64,000 nt of DNA. Origin: Burkholderiaceae bacterium (GTDB lineage Bacteria > Pseudomonadota > Gammaproteobacteria > Burkholderiales > Burkholderiaceae_A). A model generated the notes under the pieces. The model searched no databases, was not told where the DNA came from, and saw only the letters and a list, made by a program, of their open reading frames with translations. Shown here piece by piece: positions 1 through 8,700 of the stretch. The stretch is taken from contig JAGYIP010000009.1 of NCBI GenBank assembly GCA_018402635.1, positions 186,001-250,000 on the forward strand, given 5' to 3'. Each line of letters begins with the position of its first letter. Position 1 is the stretch's first letter. The translations under genes and the position numbers were made by a program.

Positions 1-1
1 C

Positions 2-1282
2 AAGTTTTTTGTTATTTCAGGCTCACCAACCGTTGAACGTGGTATTGCATTTTTTAGGCCGGTGGACTGGGACGATCGCGACCGGTCAACCATGCAAATT
101 TCCCAGGAGTTGCAGCCAAAACTTCTATCAATTCCAGGGGTGAATGCCTTTGCGGTTAATCCACCGGCCCTTGGTCAAAGCGTTCGATCGCGACCCATCC
201 AGGTGGTTATTATGTCCTCCGCACCGGTGGAAGAGTTGGCCGAGGTTACCGAGAAACTGCGAAATAGCCTCAGCGAGAACCCAATGCTTCGAGGCGTTGA
301 TACAGACCTGCAGCTCAATAAGCCGGAGTTTCGTCTTGAAATTGACCGAGAGCGAGCGGCCGACATGGGTGTGCAGGTGGAGGCCATTGGACGGACTCTG
401 GAGAGTTTACTGGGAGGCCGACAGGTAACGCGCTTTAAGCGAGGCAATGAGCAATACGAGGTTGTTGTTCAACTGGAACAACAGAATCGCAATACGCCTC
501 AGGACATCCAGGCTATTTACGTGCGCGGTCGTGATGGTGGTCTTGTAGCACTTTCAAGTCTTCTCAAAATTAGCGAGGCGGTGAGTCCACGCGAGCTCAA
601 TCACTTTATGCAACAGCGCGCTGTCACGATAACCGCAAGTCTTGCTCCAGACATCACCATTGGAGAGGCTTTGGATTTCGTAGAGAAGACTGCCAGAGAC
701 CAGTTGCCTGCAGGCTATACGCTTGACTATGACGGGCAGTCCCGCGAGTTCCGGGACTCTCAAAGCACGCTTTTATTTGTCTTTGTTTTAGCACTGCTTT
801 TTATCTACTTGGTTCTTGCTGCTCAGTTCGAAAGTTTCGTGTTTCCCTTGGTTATTTTAATGACGGTGCCTCTTGCTCTAACGGGCGCACTGGTGACGGT
901 TTATCTCTCCAATGGCAGTCTTAATGTCTATTCCCAGATCGGCCTTGTTGCGCTAATTGGCCTAATTGCCAAGAACGGTATCCTTATTGTTGAGTTTGCA
1001 AATCAGTTACGTGATACCGGTATGTCGGTTTATGAGGCCGCGCGGGCCGCGGCGGTAAGGCGGTTTCGCCCCATTCTAATGACAACCATTGCAACCATTT
1101 TCGGCGCCTTGCCTCTTGCGCTTGCCAGCGGGCCAGGGTCTGAGAGCCGCCAGGAAATTGGCTGGGTTGTTGTGGGTGGCATGAGCTTTGGAACACTCTT
1201 AACCTTATTTGTTATTCCTACTATTTATGCCTGGGTAGCATCATGCGTATCGTCGTCCTCGACACCGAAACAACCGGATTAA
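2..1282 (+). CDS. RND efflux pump permease, C-terminal part (gene starts before the window)
   Basis: This is the C-terminal part of an inner-membrane RND (HAE1-type) drug/proton antiporter that works with a periplasmic adaptor and an outer-membrane channel. The frame is open from base 2 (KFFVISGSPTVERGIAFFRP), upstream of the GTG start offered by the ORF track, so the true start lies outside the window. The visible part has the periplasmic porter subdomains and then the second transmembrane half, including a LALLFIYLVLAAQFESF helix and the GLIAKNGILIVEFANQLR segment typical of HAE1 pumps. The last 40 bases overlap dnaQ. Its substrate cannot be read from the sequence. Confidence 0.9.
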   Translation, partial: KFFVISGSPTVERGIAFFRPVDWDDRDRSTMQISQELQPKLLSIPGVNAFAVNPPALGQSVRSRPIQVVIMSSAPVEELAEVTEKLRNSLSENPMLRGVDTDLQLNKPEFRLEIDRERAADMGVQVEAIGRTLESLLGGRQVTRFKRGNEQYEVVVQLEQQNRNTPQDIQAIYVRGRDGGLVALSSLLKISEAVSPRELNHFMQQRAVTITASLAPDITIGEALDFVEKTARDQLPAGYTLDYDGQSREFRDSQSTLLFVFVLALLFIYLVLAAQFESFVFPLVILMTVPLALTGALVTVYLSNGSLNVYSQIGLVALIGLIAKNGILIVEFANQLRDTGMSVYEAARAAAVRRFRPILMTTIATIFGALPLALASGPGSESRQEIGWVVVGGMSFGTLLTLFVIPTIYAWVASCVSSSSTPKQPD

Positions 1283-1962
1283 AGCCCGAAGACGGTCACC
1301 GTATTATTGAAGTCGGTGCCATCGAGCTTATTAGTCGACGCCCCTCAGGAAGGCGGCTTCACTATTATTTAAATCCCGAACGCGAGGTTGATCCGGGTGC
1401 CGTTGAGGTGCACGGTCTTACCTATGAGCGCCTTATGAATGAGCCGCGGTTTGAGGAGATCGCTGATGAATTGCTTGAGTTTGTTAAGGACTGCGAGCTT
1501 GTTATACACAATGCCCCTTTTGACCTTGGTTTTCTAAACCATGAGTTTGCTCAGCTTCATCGGTCTGTTCGTATTCAGGCAGGTGAAGGCGCCCAAGATT
1601 CCCCGTGTCGGGTCACCGACAGCCTTCGGCTTGCGCGCGAGCTTCACCCCGGCCAGCGCAACTCGCTTGATGCACTTTGCCAACGTTATGGTGTGTCGAA
1701 TAAACACCGTCATTTCCACGGAGCGCTTCTTGATGCGGAGCTTCTAGCGGAGGTTTATGTGCTGATGACCCGGGGTCAAAATGACCTTGGAATTGGTCAG
1801 CAACAAAGCTACCACGACATACAGCCACTTTCAGACATTCTGGCCGAGGGGCCCTTACTAAGGGCTGTGGTTACTGACCAAGAGGCGCAGGCTCATCATG
1901 ACTACATCACTGGGCTTAAAAAAGAATGCGCAACATCCCCGATCTGGGAGAAAATACGTTAA
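1243..1962 (+). CDS. dnaQ: DNA polymerase III epsilon subunit (3'-5' proofreading exonuclease)
   Basis: This is the proofreading exonuclease of the replicative polymerase. All DEDDh motifs are visible: ExoI VLDTETTG at the N-terminus with Asp and Glu ligands, ExoII HNAPFDLGFLNHE near residue 90, and ExoIII HGALLDAELL near residue 160 with the catalytic His and Asp. At 239 residues it has the usual length. The start overlaps the end of the RND gene, and the stop TAA shares a base with the ATG of the next gene (TAATG). It therefore heads a translationally coupled run of unknown genes. Confidence 0.95.
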   Translation: MRIVVLDTETTGLKPEDGHRIIEVGAIELISRRPSGRRLHYYLNPEREVDPGAVEVHGLTYERLMNEPRFEEIADELLEFVKDCELVIHNAPFDLGFLNHEFAQLHRSVRIQAGEGAQDSPCRVTDSLRLARELHPGQRNSLDALCQRYGVSNKHRHFHGALLDAELLAEVYVLMTRGQNDLGIGQQQSYHDIQPLSDILAEGPLLRAVVTDQEAQAHHDYITGLKKECATSPIWEKIR

Positions 1963-2291
1963 TGCTTGCCCTATTTCGAGATAACGCACGCTACGAGTTG
2001 CAGGACCACGAGGTCTTGAAGGTGCTTGCCTACTCCGATTTTCATCCGTGTTCGCAGGCCTCAAGCGCCCGCGAAACCGCGGGGCTTGGCTTTGCGCTTG
2101 GACTGCCGGTTCTTGCCCACGAGCCCGACTGGCTTGTTGACCCCAGCCAGGCAGGCGATGCACCGCACATTGGGGCAGGCGCTAAACATTTGGTTCTATT
2201 GAGATGGGGCAATGGTGATGTCATGCAGGCCGTGGTGGCCGATGATCTCGATTGGCGGCCCTCAGCCCGTGTTGCTCCGGGAGATCTTTAA
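1962..2291 (+). CDS. Hypothetical protein downstream of dnaQ
   Basis: I do not recognise this 109-residue protein. I chose ATG 1962 over the track start at 1926 because it forms a TAATG overlap with dnaQ and has GGGAG about a dozen bases upstream. It has no signal peptide or membrane segment. The middle is rich in Gly, Ala and His (HIGAGAKHLVLLRWGNGD), which suggests a small soluble fold. Its stop again overlaps the next start as TAATG, so it is probably made in fixed ratio with its neighbours. Function unknown. Confidence 0.7.
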   Translation: MLALFRDNARYELQDHEVLKVLAYSDFHPCSQASSARETAGLGFALGLPVLAHEPDWLVDPSQAGDAPHIGAGAKHLVLLRWGNGDVMQAVVADDLDWRPSARVAPGDL

Positions 2292-2722
2292 TGGAATTGC
2301 ACAAAGGCCAGGGCCTTTTAAAGTTTTTACTTCTATTAAGTCTCTTCTCTGTTGTGTTTGCAGTCATCGCCTCCATGGCCCAGCTCTGGTTCTTGCCACC
2401 TTCCAGCCTTAACGCCGCATGGATGCCGCCTCATATGCTGGCTTACGACCTTATCTGGAATGCGATGCACGACCTGGCTCGCTGGGGCTTAAGCCAGGGC
2501 CTTCTGCCGGAGTCAGTGCGGCAGTTTAAGTCGCAGGGCGTGCCTGCCTTTCTGCCTTGGCTTGTTCTTGCTGCCTTTCTGCTTGCGCTTGCGGGTCTGG
2601 TTGGCCTGGTTTCGTCGGTCAGTCCTGCCTCGGCTCAGTCCTCAAAGCATGAGGCTGAGCCTACTCTGGCTGGGGAGGGCGCAGCGCAAGAGCCGCCCGT
2701 AGCCTCGCCGAAGGCCCGTTGA
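2291..2722 (+). CDS. Hypothetical membrane protein with two predicted transmembrane helices
   Basis: This unrecognised 143-residue protein starts at ATG 2291, overlapping the previous stop as TAATG. A first hydrophobic helix (LLKFLLLLSLFSVVFAVIASMA) lies near residues 8-30 and a second (FLPWLVLAAFLLALAGLVGLVSS) near 85-110. A Glu/Ala/Pro-rich tail follows. That tail appears to continue in the +1 frame immediately after its TGA, into a Pro/Ala-rich linker and then the coiled-coil ORF that follows. This gene and the next may therefore be one frameshifted gene of about 270 codons. Confidence 0.65.
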   Translation: MELHKGQGLLKFLLLLSLFSVVFAVIASMAQLWFLPPSSLNAAWMPPHMLAYDLIWNAMHDLARWGLSQGLLPESVRQFKSQGVPAFLPWLVLAAFLLALAGLVGLVSSVSPASAQSSKHEAEPTLAGEGAAQEPPVASPKAR

Positions 2723-2867
2723 TTCCGCCTTCCCTACTTTCACAGCGCCTGCTCCTACGGCGCCTCATGCCTATGGTGCCCATGGTGCCCAGGGGGCTGA
2801 GAGCGAGCGGCCTGGCGCAAGCCGCGATCAAGACGACGGATTTGGTAAGCTCGTTGAAGAGAGTCTT

Positions 2868-3104
2868 TTGTATTCTGAGGCGCAGCTCGCGCATGCTCAA
2901 GAATCGGTCGAGCGCCTGCGAAGGGCCTTGGTCAACGTTTATTTAGATGCCGGATCAACAGCAACAGAAGACATGCAAGACCTTCGCACCAGTATTGAGG
3001 AGCTTGAAATTACCCTTGAAACCCTTAAGGGAGAGCAGCACCGGGTTATGGCCGCCTTGGTCAGCCAGGCTCCCTCGTCTCATGTCTCAGCCGCCTCCCA
3101 CTGA
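2868..3104 (+). CDS. Small coiled-coil protein (possible C-terminal part of the preceding membrane protein)
   Basis: As an independent ORF it would start at TTG 2868 after GAAGAGAG and give 78 residues, mostly heptad-like helix (AQESVERLRRAL, ELEITLETLKGEQHRVMAAL). The same frame is open from 2703 and encodes a low-complexity linker (DSAFPTFTAPAPTAPHAYG) but has no ATG, GTG or TTG before 2868. This supports reading it as the cytoplasmic tail of the preceding membrane protein, displaced by one extra base near 2709-2720. Its 3' end overlaps the next gene by 23 bases. Function unknown. Confidence 0.5.
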   Translation: MYSEAQLAHAQESVERLRRALVNVYLDAGSTATEDMQDLRTSIEELEITLETLKGEQHRVMAALVSQAPSSHVSAASH

Positions 3105-3822
3105 TCTCGAGAAGTCTCTCGACGGTCTTCTGGCAGGCCTCGATAACCTTTTGGCCTCACGAGACCGGCTGGTCTCGGCCCAGTCCATTGCCGTTGATAA
3201 CAATGCAGAGGTCGGGCTGCCTAGCGAGGCAGACTGGGAGTTTCTGGGGCTCGTTGCCTCGGTGGGCTGGGTTGCTCTGTCCCCCGATCGCGTGGCGGGG
3301 ATGGCACGCGGGGCAAGGGCGATGCTTCGACGGCATTTGCGCAGGCGGGCCGCGACCTTTGCCTTAGCCAATGGGCGGTCTCACCTGCTTTCCCCGCGTT
3401 GGACCCGTCTTATGGGAAACCTTGGCGAGGACCTGCTTATTGACCAGACCGATGACGCAGAGGGTCTGCTGATATCGAGCGCAAAGCCTGTTCTGCCATC
3501 CGTACTTCTTCAAGATCTGGCGATACTTGCCGGCCCAGTAGGCGAGACCCTTACCCTCATTCCGATGGCTCGGGGAGAGGCGGTCTACCTACCGTCGTTT
3601 CCCGAGCTTGGTCTTGCCACGCAGTCCGACCAGGGCCTCCAGCGCCTGCAGGGCCTCCAGGGCGCCGAGAGCGCTTTGTCAACCGCGGTTCATTGGTCCT
3701 TTCACGAGGGTGAACCATGCCTTTTCTTCTGGCTCGATGACGACCTAGACCAGCAGCCTGCGGTTTTAGGCATGGGGCTGCTCGGCTCAGGTGAAACCCG
3801 GCTTATCCTGCGAAGACCCTAA
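3082..3822 (+). CDS. Hypothetical protein, last gene of the dnaQ-linked block
   Basis: The start at ATG 3082 (MSQPPPTDLEKSLDG) removes a Pro/Arg-rich out-of-frame extension present in the track ORF and leaves a 23-base overlap with the preceding gene. The 246-residue product is soluble. It has an N-terminal helical region with SLDGLLAGLDNLLASRDRL, a basic stretch (RGARAMLRRHLRRRAATFA), and a mixed C-terminal half with a short internal GLQRLQGLQGAES repeat. No known motif was recognised. Overlapping or closely coupled starts link it to dnaQ and the three intervening ORFs. Confidence 0.7.
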   Translation: MSQPPPTDLEKSLDGLLAGLDNLLASRDRLVSAQSIAVDNNAEVGLPSEADWEFLGLVASVGWVALSPDRVAGMARGARAMLRRHLRRRAATFALANGRSHLLSPRWTRLMGNLGEDLLIDQTDDAEGLLISSAKPVLPSVLLQDLAILAGPVGETLTLIPMARGEAVYLPSFPELGLATQSDQGLQRLQGLQGAESALSTAVHWSFHEGEPCLFFWLDDDLDQQPAVLGMGLLGSGETRLILRRP

Positions 3823-3858
3823 GATCCTTCCTTTCAGTTGCAAAAAAGTCAATTAAGG

Positions 3859-3876
3859 TTGACACTAGAACTGTCA
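3859..3876 (+). promoter_or_regulatory. Inverted repeat TGACA-N7-TGTCA upstream of the BLUF gene
   Basis: TTGACACTAGAACTGTCA lies directly before the GGGAGG ribosome-binding site of the BLUF gene. The arms TGACA and TGTCA are perfectly complementary around a 7-base centre, and the left arm includes a TTGACA resembling a -35 box. It could be an operator or an mRNA hairpin next to the ribosome-binding site; the regulator is unknown. Confidence 0.35.
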
Positions 3877-3886
3877 GGGAGGCTTT

Positions 3887-4342
3887 ATGCCACAGTCTAC
3901 GCTGTCTACGCTGGTTTATCACAGTCGCGCTTCTCAGCTTTTCACAGAGATCGATCTGCTGTATTTGCTTGCTGCGGCGCGCTCGCGTAATCAGGCAGAA
4001 GGTCTTACCGGCATGCTCGTCTACGATGAAGGGCACTTTTTCCAGTGGCTTGAAGGCCCTGCCTTACCGCTTCAAAGGGTATGGACTGCCATTCGACACG
4101 ATGCACGCCATGAGGCCATCGAGGTTATCGCCGATTCCGAGATCCCTTTGCGCCTTTTCAGCGATTGGCACATGCAGTTTGCCCATCGTGGGGGAAAGGC
4201 TGCACGACACATCGACGGTCTTATTCAGGCACCCGAAGATGTATTGACGGCCTTGCACCAAAACCCCCGGTGTGTTGCCGAAATTCTGGCAGAGTTCAGT
4301 TGCCTGGGTGCAGGCCCCTATGCAAGAGAGCTTGGGTTTTAG
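3887..4342 (+). CDS. BLUF-domain blue-light sensor
   Basis: This is a short BLUF photoreceptor that binds FAD and changes its hydrogen-bond network on blue-light excitation. The residues that define the photocycle in the AppA/YcgF family are present: Tyr11 (LVYHS), Asn35 (ARSRNQAEGLTG), Gln53 (FFQWLEG), and Trp94/Met96 in the FSDWHMQF segment. At 151 residues it has the BLUF core plus a short helical C-terminal cap, with no GGDEF, EAL or other output domain. It must therefore signal through a protein partner not visible here. It stands alone, convergent with argA, with GGGAGG before the ATG. Confidence 0.9.
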   Translation: MPQSTLSTLVYHSRASQLFTEIDLLYLLAAARSRNQAEGLTGMLVYDEGHFFQWLEGPALPLQRVWTAIRHDARHEAIEVIADSEIPLRLFSDWHMQFAHRGGKAARHIDGLIQAPEDVLTALHQNPRCVAEILAEFSCLGAGPYARELGF

Positions 4343-4344
4343 GT

Positions 4345-5670
4345 TTAAGCAGTAAGCTTTTTTACAAGAATCTGTGAGCGCCTGGCCTGATCGTAGGCCT
4401 GTTGGCGTGTTACCGGAAGCTCGTCAATGGCTGTGGGCTGGAACCCCCGCTTAAGAAACCAGTGGGTTGTGCGTGTGGTGAGTACAAAGAGCCTTTTTAA
4501 ACCCGCCTGGCGTGCCTGACCCTCAATGCTTTTAAGAAGTCGTTCCCCGTCGCCCATCTCGCGCGTATCCGATCGCACCATGAGGCAACCGAGTTCACCC
4601 ATATCCGAACCCTCGAAGCTGTAGAGCGCCGCACAGCCAAAAATAACACCGTCATGTTCAATGACCGTAAAAAACTCAATATCGCGTTCAATCTGGGCGC
4701 GACCCCTTAGAACCAGGGTTCCATCGGCTTCGAGGGGTTCAAGTAAAGACACAATGGCAGCGACATCATCAACCGTTGCAGGCCGAAGGGCTTCAAGGGT
4801 CTCCTCGACAATCATGACGCCAACACCGTCGTGGGTAAAAAGCTCAAGCAGCAGGGCGCCGTCTTTTCGAAACGGCACGAGATGCGCGCGCTCAACACCG
4901 CCCCGACAGGCTTTTAGTGCATGCTGAAGCGCAATACTTGCCTCTTCTCCAATGGCCTCACGTTCAATAAGCTGTTCAGCCTGCAGTTCCGTAATCTCAA
5001 CAAGAGGCCTGCCGTTGTCGTTAGGAACAGCCTCGTCCGTCACTAAGAAAACGAGCTTGGCTGCATCAAGGGCTATGGCAAGGCTGGCTGCAACATCCTC
5101 GAGCGATAAATTAAAGGCCTCGCCGGTTGGCGAAAAGCCGAGCGGAGGCACAAGAACAATAAAACCTGAGTCAAGAGCCTGTCGAATGGAGTCGGCCTCA
5201 ACCTTACGCACCACCCCGGTGAGTTCGAAGTCCACACCATCGACAATGCCGACAGGTCGGGCCGTGACAAAATTTCCACTCATGAGTCGAATGCGTGAGT
5301 TGCCCATGGGCGTATTGGGTAGGCCTGCCGAGAAGGCTGCTTCAATATCAAGCCTGAGTTCACCAGCGGCCTCTTTGGCACACTCCAGTGCAGCACGGTC
5401 GGTAATTCGCAGGCCCTGGCTGTAGTGCTCTTGAATATTACGAAGGCGAAGCTGCTCTTGAATTTGGGGCCTTGAGCCATAGGTAATCACGAGCCGCATG
5501 CCCATGGCCTGCAAAAGAGCGAGATCGTGCACAAGCGACTCCAGCTGGCCTTCGGCCACCAGCTCCCCCGGAAACGCAATAACGAAGGTCTTGTTGCGAA
5601 ACGCGTGAATATAAGGCGCTACAGTGCGTAGCCAACCAACGAAGTCGGGCTGATGATTCGAAGGGATCAT
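4345..5670 (-). CDS. argA: Amino-acid N-acetyltransferase (N-acetylglutamate synthase)
   Basis: ArgA catalyses the first step of arginine biosynthesis, acetyl-CoA plus glutamate to N-acetylglutamate. The 441 residues show the classical two-domain build. An N-terminal amino-acid-kinase fold spans roughly residues 20-280 (VITYGSRPQIQEQL, FIVLVPPLGFSPTGEAFNL), and a C-terminal GNAT domain covers the rest (LGCLMVRSDTREMGDGERLL as the acetyl-CoA loop). The length is typical of the proteobacterial enzyme. It is divergent from hrpA, an arrangement common in Burkholderiales. In this family arginine normally feedback-inhibits through the kinase-like domain. Confidence 0.95.
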   Translation of the reverse strand: MIPSNHQPDFVGWLRTVAPYIHAFRNKTFVIAFPGELVAEGQLESLVHDLALLQAMGMRLVITYGSRPQIQEQLRLRNIQEHYSQGLRITDRAALECAKEAAGELRLDIEAAFSAGLPNTPMGNSRIRLMSGNFVTARPVGIVDGVDFELTGVVRKVEADSIRQALDSGFIVLVPPLGFSPTGEAFNLSLEDVAASLAIALDAAKLVFLVTDEAVPNDNGRPLVEITELQAEQLIEREAIGEEASIALQHALKACRGGVERAHLVPFRKDGALLLELFTHDGVGVMIVEETLEALRPATVDDVAAIVSLLEPLEADGTLVLRGRAQIERDIEFFTVIEHDGVIFGCAALYSFEGSDMGELGCLMVRSDTREMGDGERLLKSIEGQARQAGLKRLFVLTTRTTHWFLKRGFQPTAIDELPVTRQQAYDQARRSQILVKKLTA

Positions 5671-5771
5671 GACTTGCTATAAGAATCTCGGAAAGGACTG
5701 TACCGAAGGTTAGGAGGTTCATCGCCTCGGTGCAAGTGAAAACCTATAATTTGATTGTGACGCCCTCCTTA

Positions 5772-8700
5772 ATGTTGTCTTCTTCGCATGACCAGCCCAT
5801 TTCTTGGGAGTATGGGTCTTTCCAGTTTCCTTCAGACCTTCCTGTCTCCGAAAACTGGCAACGCATTGCCGAGGCTATTCTTGCGAATCCCGTAACCATA
5901 GTCTGCGGAGAGACGGGCTCTGGAAAAACCACGCAGCTACCTAAAATTGCCTTAGCCTGCGGCAGGGGTCGTCACGGGAAAACCATTGGGCATACCCAGC
6001 CGCGAAGGCTTGCAGCGGTTACGGTGGCACGCCGTATCGCCGAGGAGCTTGCCGTAAGCTGCGGTCGAAGCTCCTCAAGCGCTGTGGGCTATAAGGTGCG
6101 GTTTAACGACCAAAGCCGATTAGGCGTTCCTATTAAGCTTATGACCGATGGCATTTTATTGGCCGAGCTTCAGGCAGACCCGATGCTCTCGCGGTATGAC
6201 ACCATTATTGTGGATGAGGCGCATGAGCGCAGCCTGAACATTGATTTCCTCTTGGGGTATCTGCAGCGGCTCGTTCATCAGCGGCGCGATACCTTCAGGC
6301 TAATCATTACGTCGGCCACGTTGGATGCGGAAAAGTTCTCGCGTCACTTTGCACTTAATGGCCAGTCGGCTCCGGTTATTGAGGTTTCCGGAAGGCTCTT
6401 TCCTATCTCAATGGCCTATCGGCCACCGCAAGACGAGGGCGATGGCAGCGAGCTTGCCGATCAGATCGCCGCGGTTGTGCTTGACATTCTGCAGACCAAG
6501 GTCTTTGCCGAGCACCAGCCGGTCTTAGCGGCAGCCCAGGACATTCTCTGCTTCCTTCCGGGGGAGCGCGAAATACGCGCATCCATTGAGGCTGTCCAGG
6601 AAAGGCTTGTCGGCCGCCCTCTCGGGCAGCAGGTTGAGCTTATCGCCCTGTACTCCCGACTCACCCAGGTGGAGCAAGACCGAGTCTTTCGGCCGGGGGG
6701 TCTTCGTCGCGTTGTCTTTGCAACCAATGTAGCCGAGACATCCATTACGGTTCCGCGCATTGGCTATGTGGTTGATTCGGGGCTTGCTCGTGTCAAGCGC
6801 TACAGAGTTCGAGGCAAAGTGGAGCAGCTTCAGGTCGAGCCCATTTCACAGTCGCAGGCAAAGCAGCGGGCGGGTCGCTGCGGCCGTGTGGGACCGGGCA
6901 TTTGTTTTCGGCTTTTTGGTGAAGACGAATTCCTGGCGCGTCCTGTTGACCAGGATCCCGAGATACGTCGTTCTTCGTTAGGGGCTGTCATTCTTCGAAT
7001 GCTCTCAATGGGCATCGACGATATTTCGGGCTTTGCATTCATTGACCCGCCTTCCGGTCGATCTCTGGCCGACGGCATGGCGCTTCTAAGCGAGCTGCAG
7101 GCTACTGAAAATGTACAGGGCAAGACCCAGCTCACCGAAGTGGGTAAGACGCTTGCAGAGCTCCCCCTCGACCCTCGGTTTGCACGCATATTGCTTGCGG
7201 CGCGCGAGCGCGCTTGTTTAAAGGAAGCCCTAATTATTGTGACGAGCCTATCGCTCTCGGACCCCAGGGAGCGGCCGCTTGATCGCCAACAGGCCGCAGA
7301 CACGGCGCACCAAAGGTTTGCAGATGAACGCTCTGAGTTTTTGTCCATTGTCAGACTCTGGACATTCATTGAGACCATTTTTCAAGAGGCGGGTTCGCGT
7401 CGCAGACTCGACCAGAGGCTTCGAGCGGAGTTTCTCTCGCCCAATCGTGTACGCGAATGGCGTGAGCTTTATGGTCAGATTAACGACTGGATTTCTAACC
7501 AGGGATGGCGTCTGAACGAACGCGCCGCCGACTATGAAAGCCTGCATCAGGCCTTGCTAACGGGGTTGCTGTCGAATGTGGGCTGCCGGCTTGAGGAAAA
7601 GAGCGCTCGCGATAAGGGTCTGGCCTCGTGGCAGGGCTGCCATGAGGTTCGTTTTTACTTATGGCCGGGAAGTGGTCTTCGAAAAAAGCCACCACGCTGG
7701 CTGCTTGCGGCAGAGCAGGTGGACACCACACGACTTTTCGCACGCACGGTGGCGGCCATTGAGCCTGAGTGGATAGAGCAGCAGGCCAAGGCCTTATTGC
7801 GCTGGAGCTATACCAACCCCCATTGGGAGAAGAAGTCGGGTAAGGCGGTTGGCTATGCAAAGGCAACCCTTTATGGCTTAACCGTGGTTGCCCAGCGTCG
7901 GGTGGCATGGTCCTCTCTTGGCGAAGAGCAGGCTCTTGAGGCAAGGGGCTTACTTATTCGCGAGGGCCTTGTGCACGGCGAACTCTTGGTTAGTCTTGAT
8001 TTCGTAGAGCACAACCTGCGTCAGGTTAAGGAGCTTGAAAGGCTTGAACAGAAGTCCCGTCGTTTTGACCTTTTGGTGGACGAGTCTCTTATTGAAGCCT
8101 TTTATGACAGCCGTCTGCCGAGTTCGGTGGTTGACCTTGACAGCCTCGTGAAGTGGCATCGAGCAGAGAAAAAGGAAAAAACCACCGGCCTTAAGCTCTC
8201 GCGCGAGGACCTTCTTCGACGCGATGCCAAGGGCATTTCAAGTGAACAGTTTCCAAGAACCATTAAGGCCCCGTTTGCAATGGCGGTGGACTATCACTTT
8301 GAGCCGGGCGCTGCAGACGATGGGCTGACCCTTACGGTTCCCTTATCGGGCCTTTCTGCTGTGCTTGCCAGCCAGGCCGAGTGGCTGGTACCAGGCATGC
8401 TTAAAGAGAAGGTCCTTGCACTTGTAAAAAGCCTGCCCAAAGCCTTGCGTCGCCCGCTTGTTCCCGCAGATACCTATACGCAAGAATTTGTCGACCGCTG
8501 GGCAAACAGGGCAGGGGAGTTTTCGCTCGTTCGATCGTTGGTGCTCGATATTTCAGAGTCGCGCGGTCTGTCGGTTAGGCCCGATGATTTTCGACGCGAC
8601 AGCATCGCCCTCCATCTTCAGCCCATCTACAAGGTCGTCGATGAGCATGGTCGTATTCTTGCCAAGGGACGCGATCTGGCGCAGATTCGTGAGCTGCTTG

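Noticed and set aside
4952-5425. 157-residue ORF opposite argA
   Set aside because: Ser/Arg-rich antisense shadow of argA without a ribosome-binding site.
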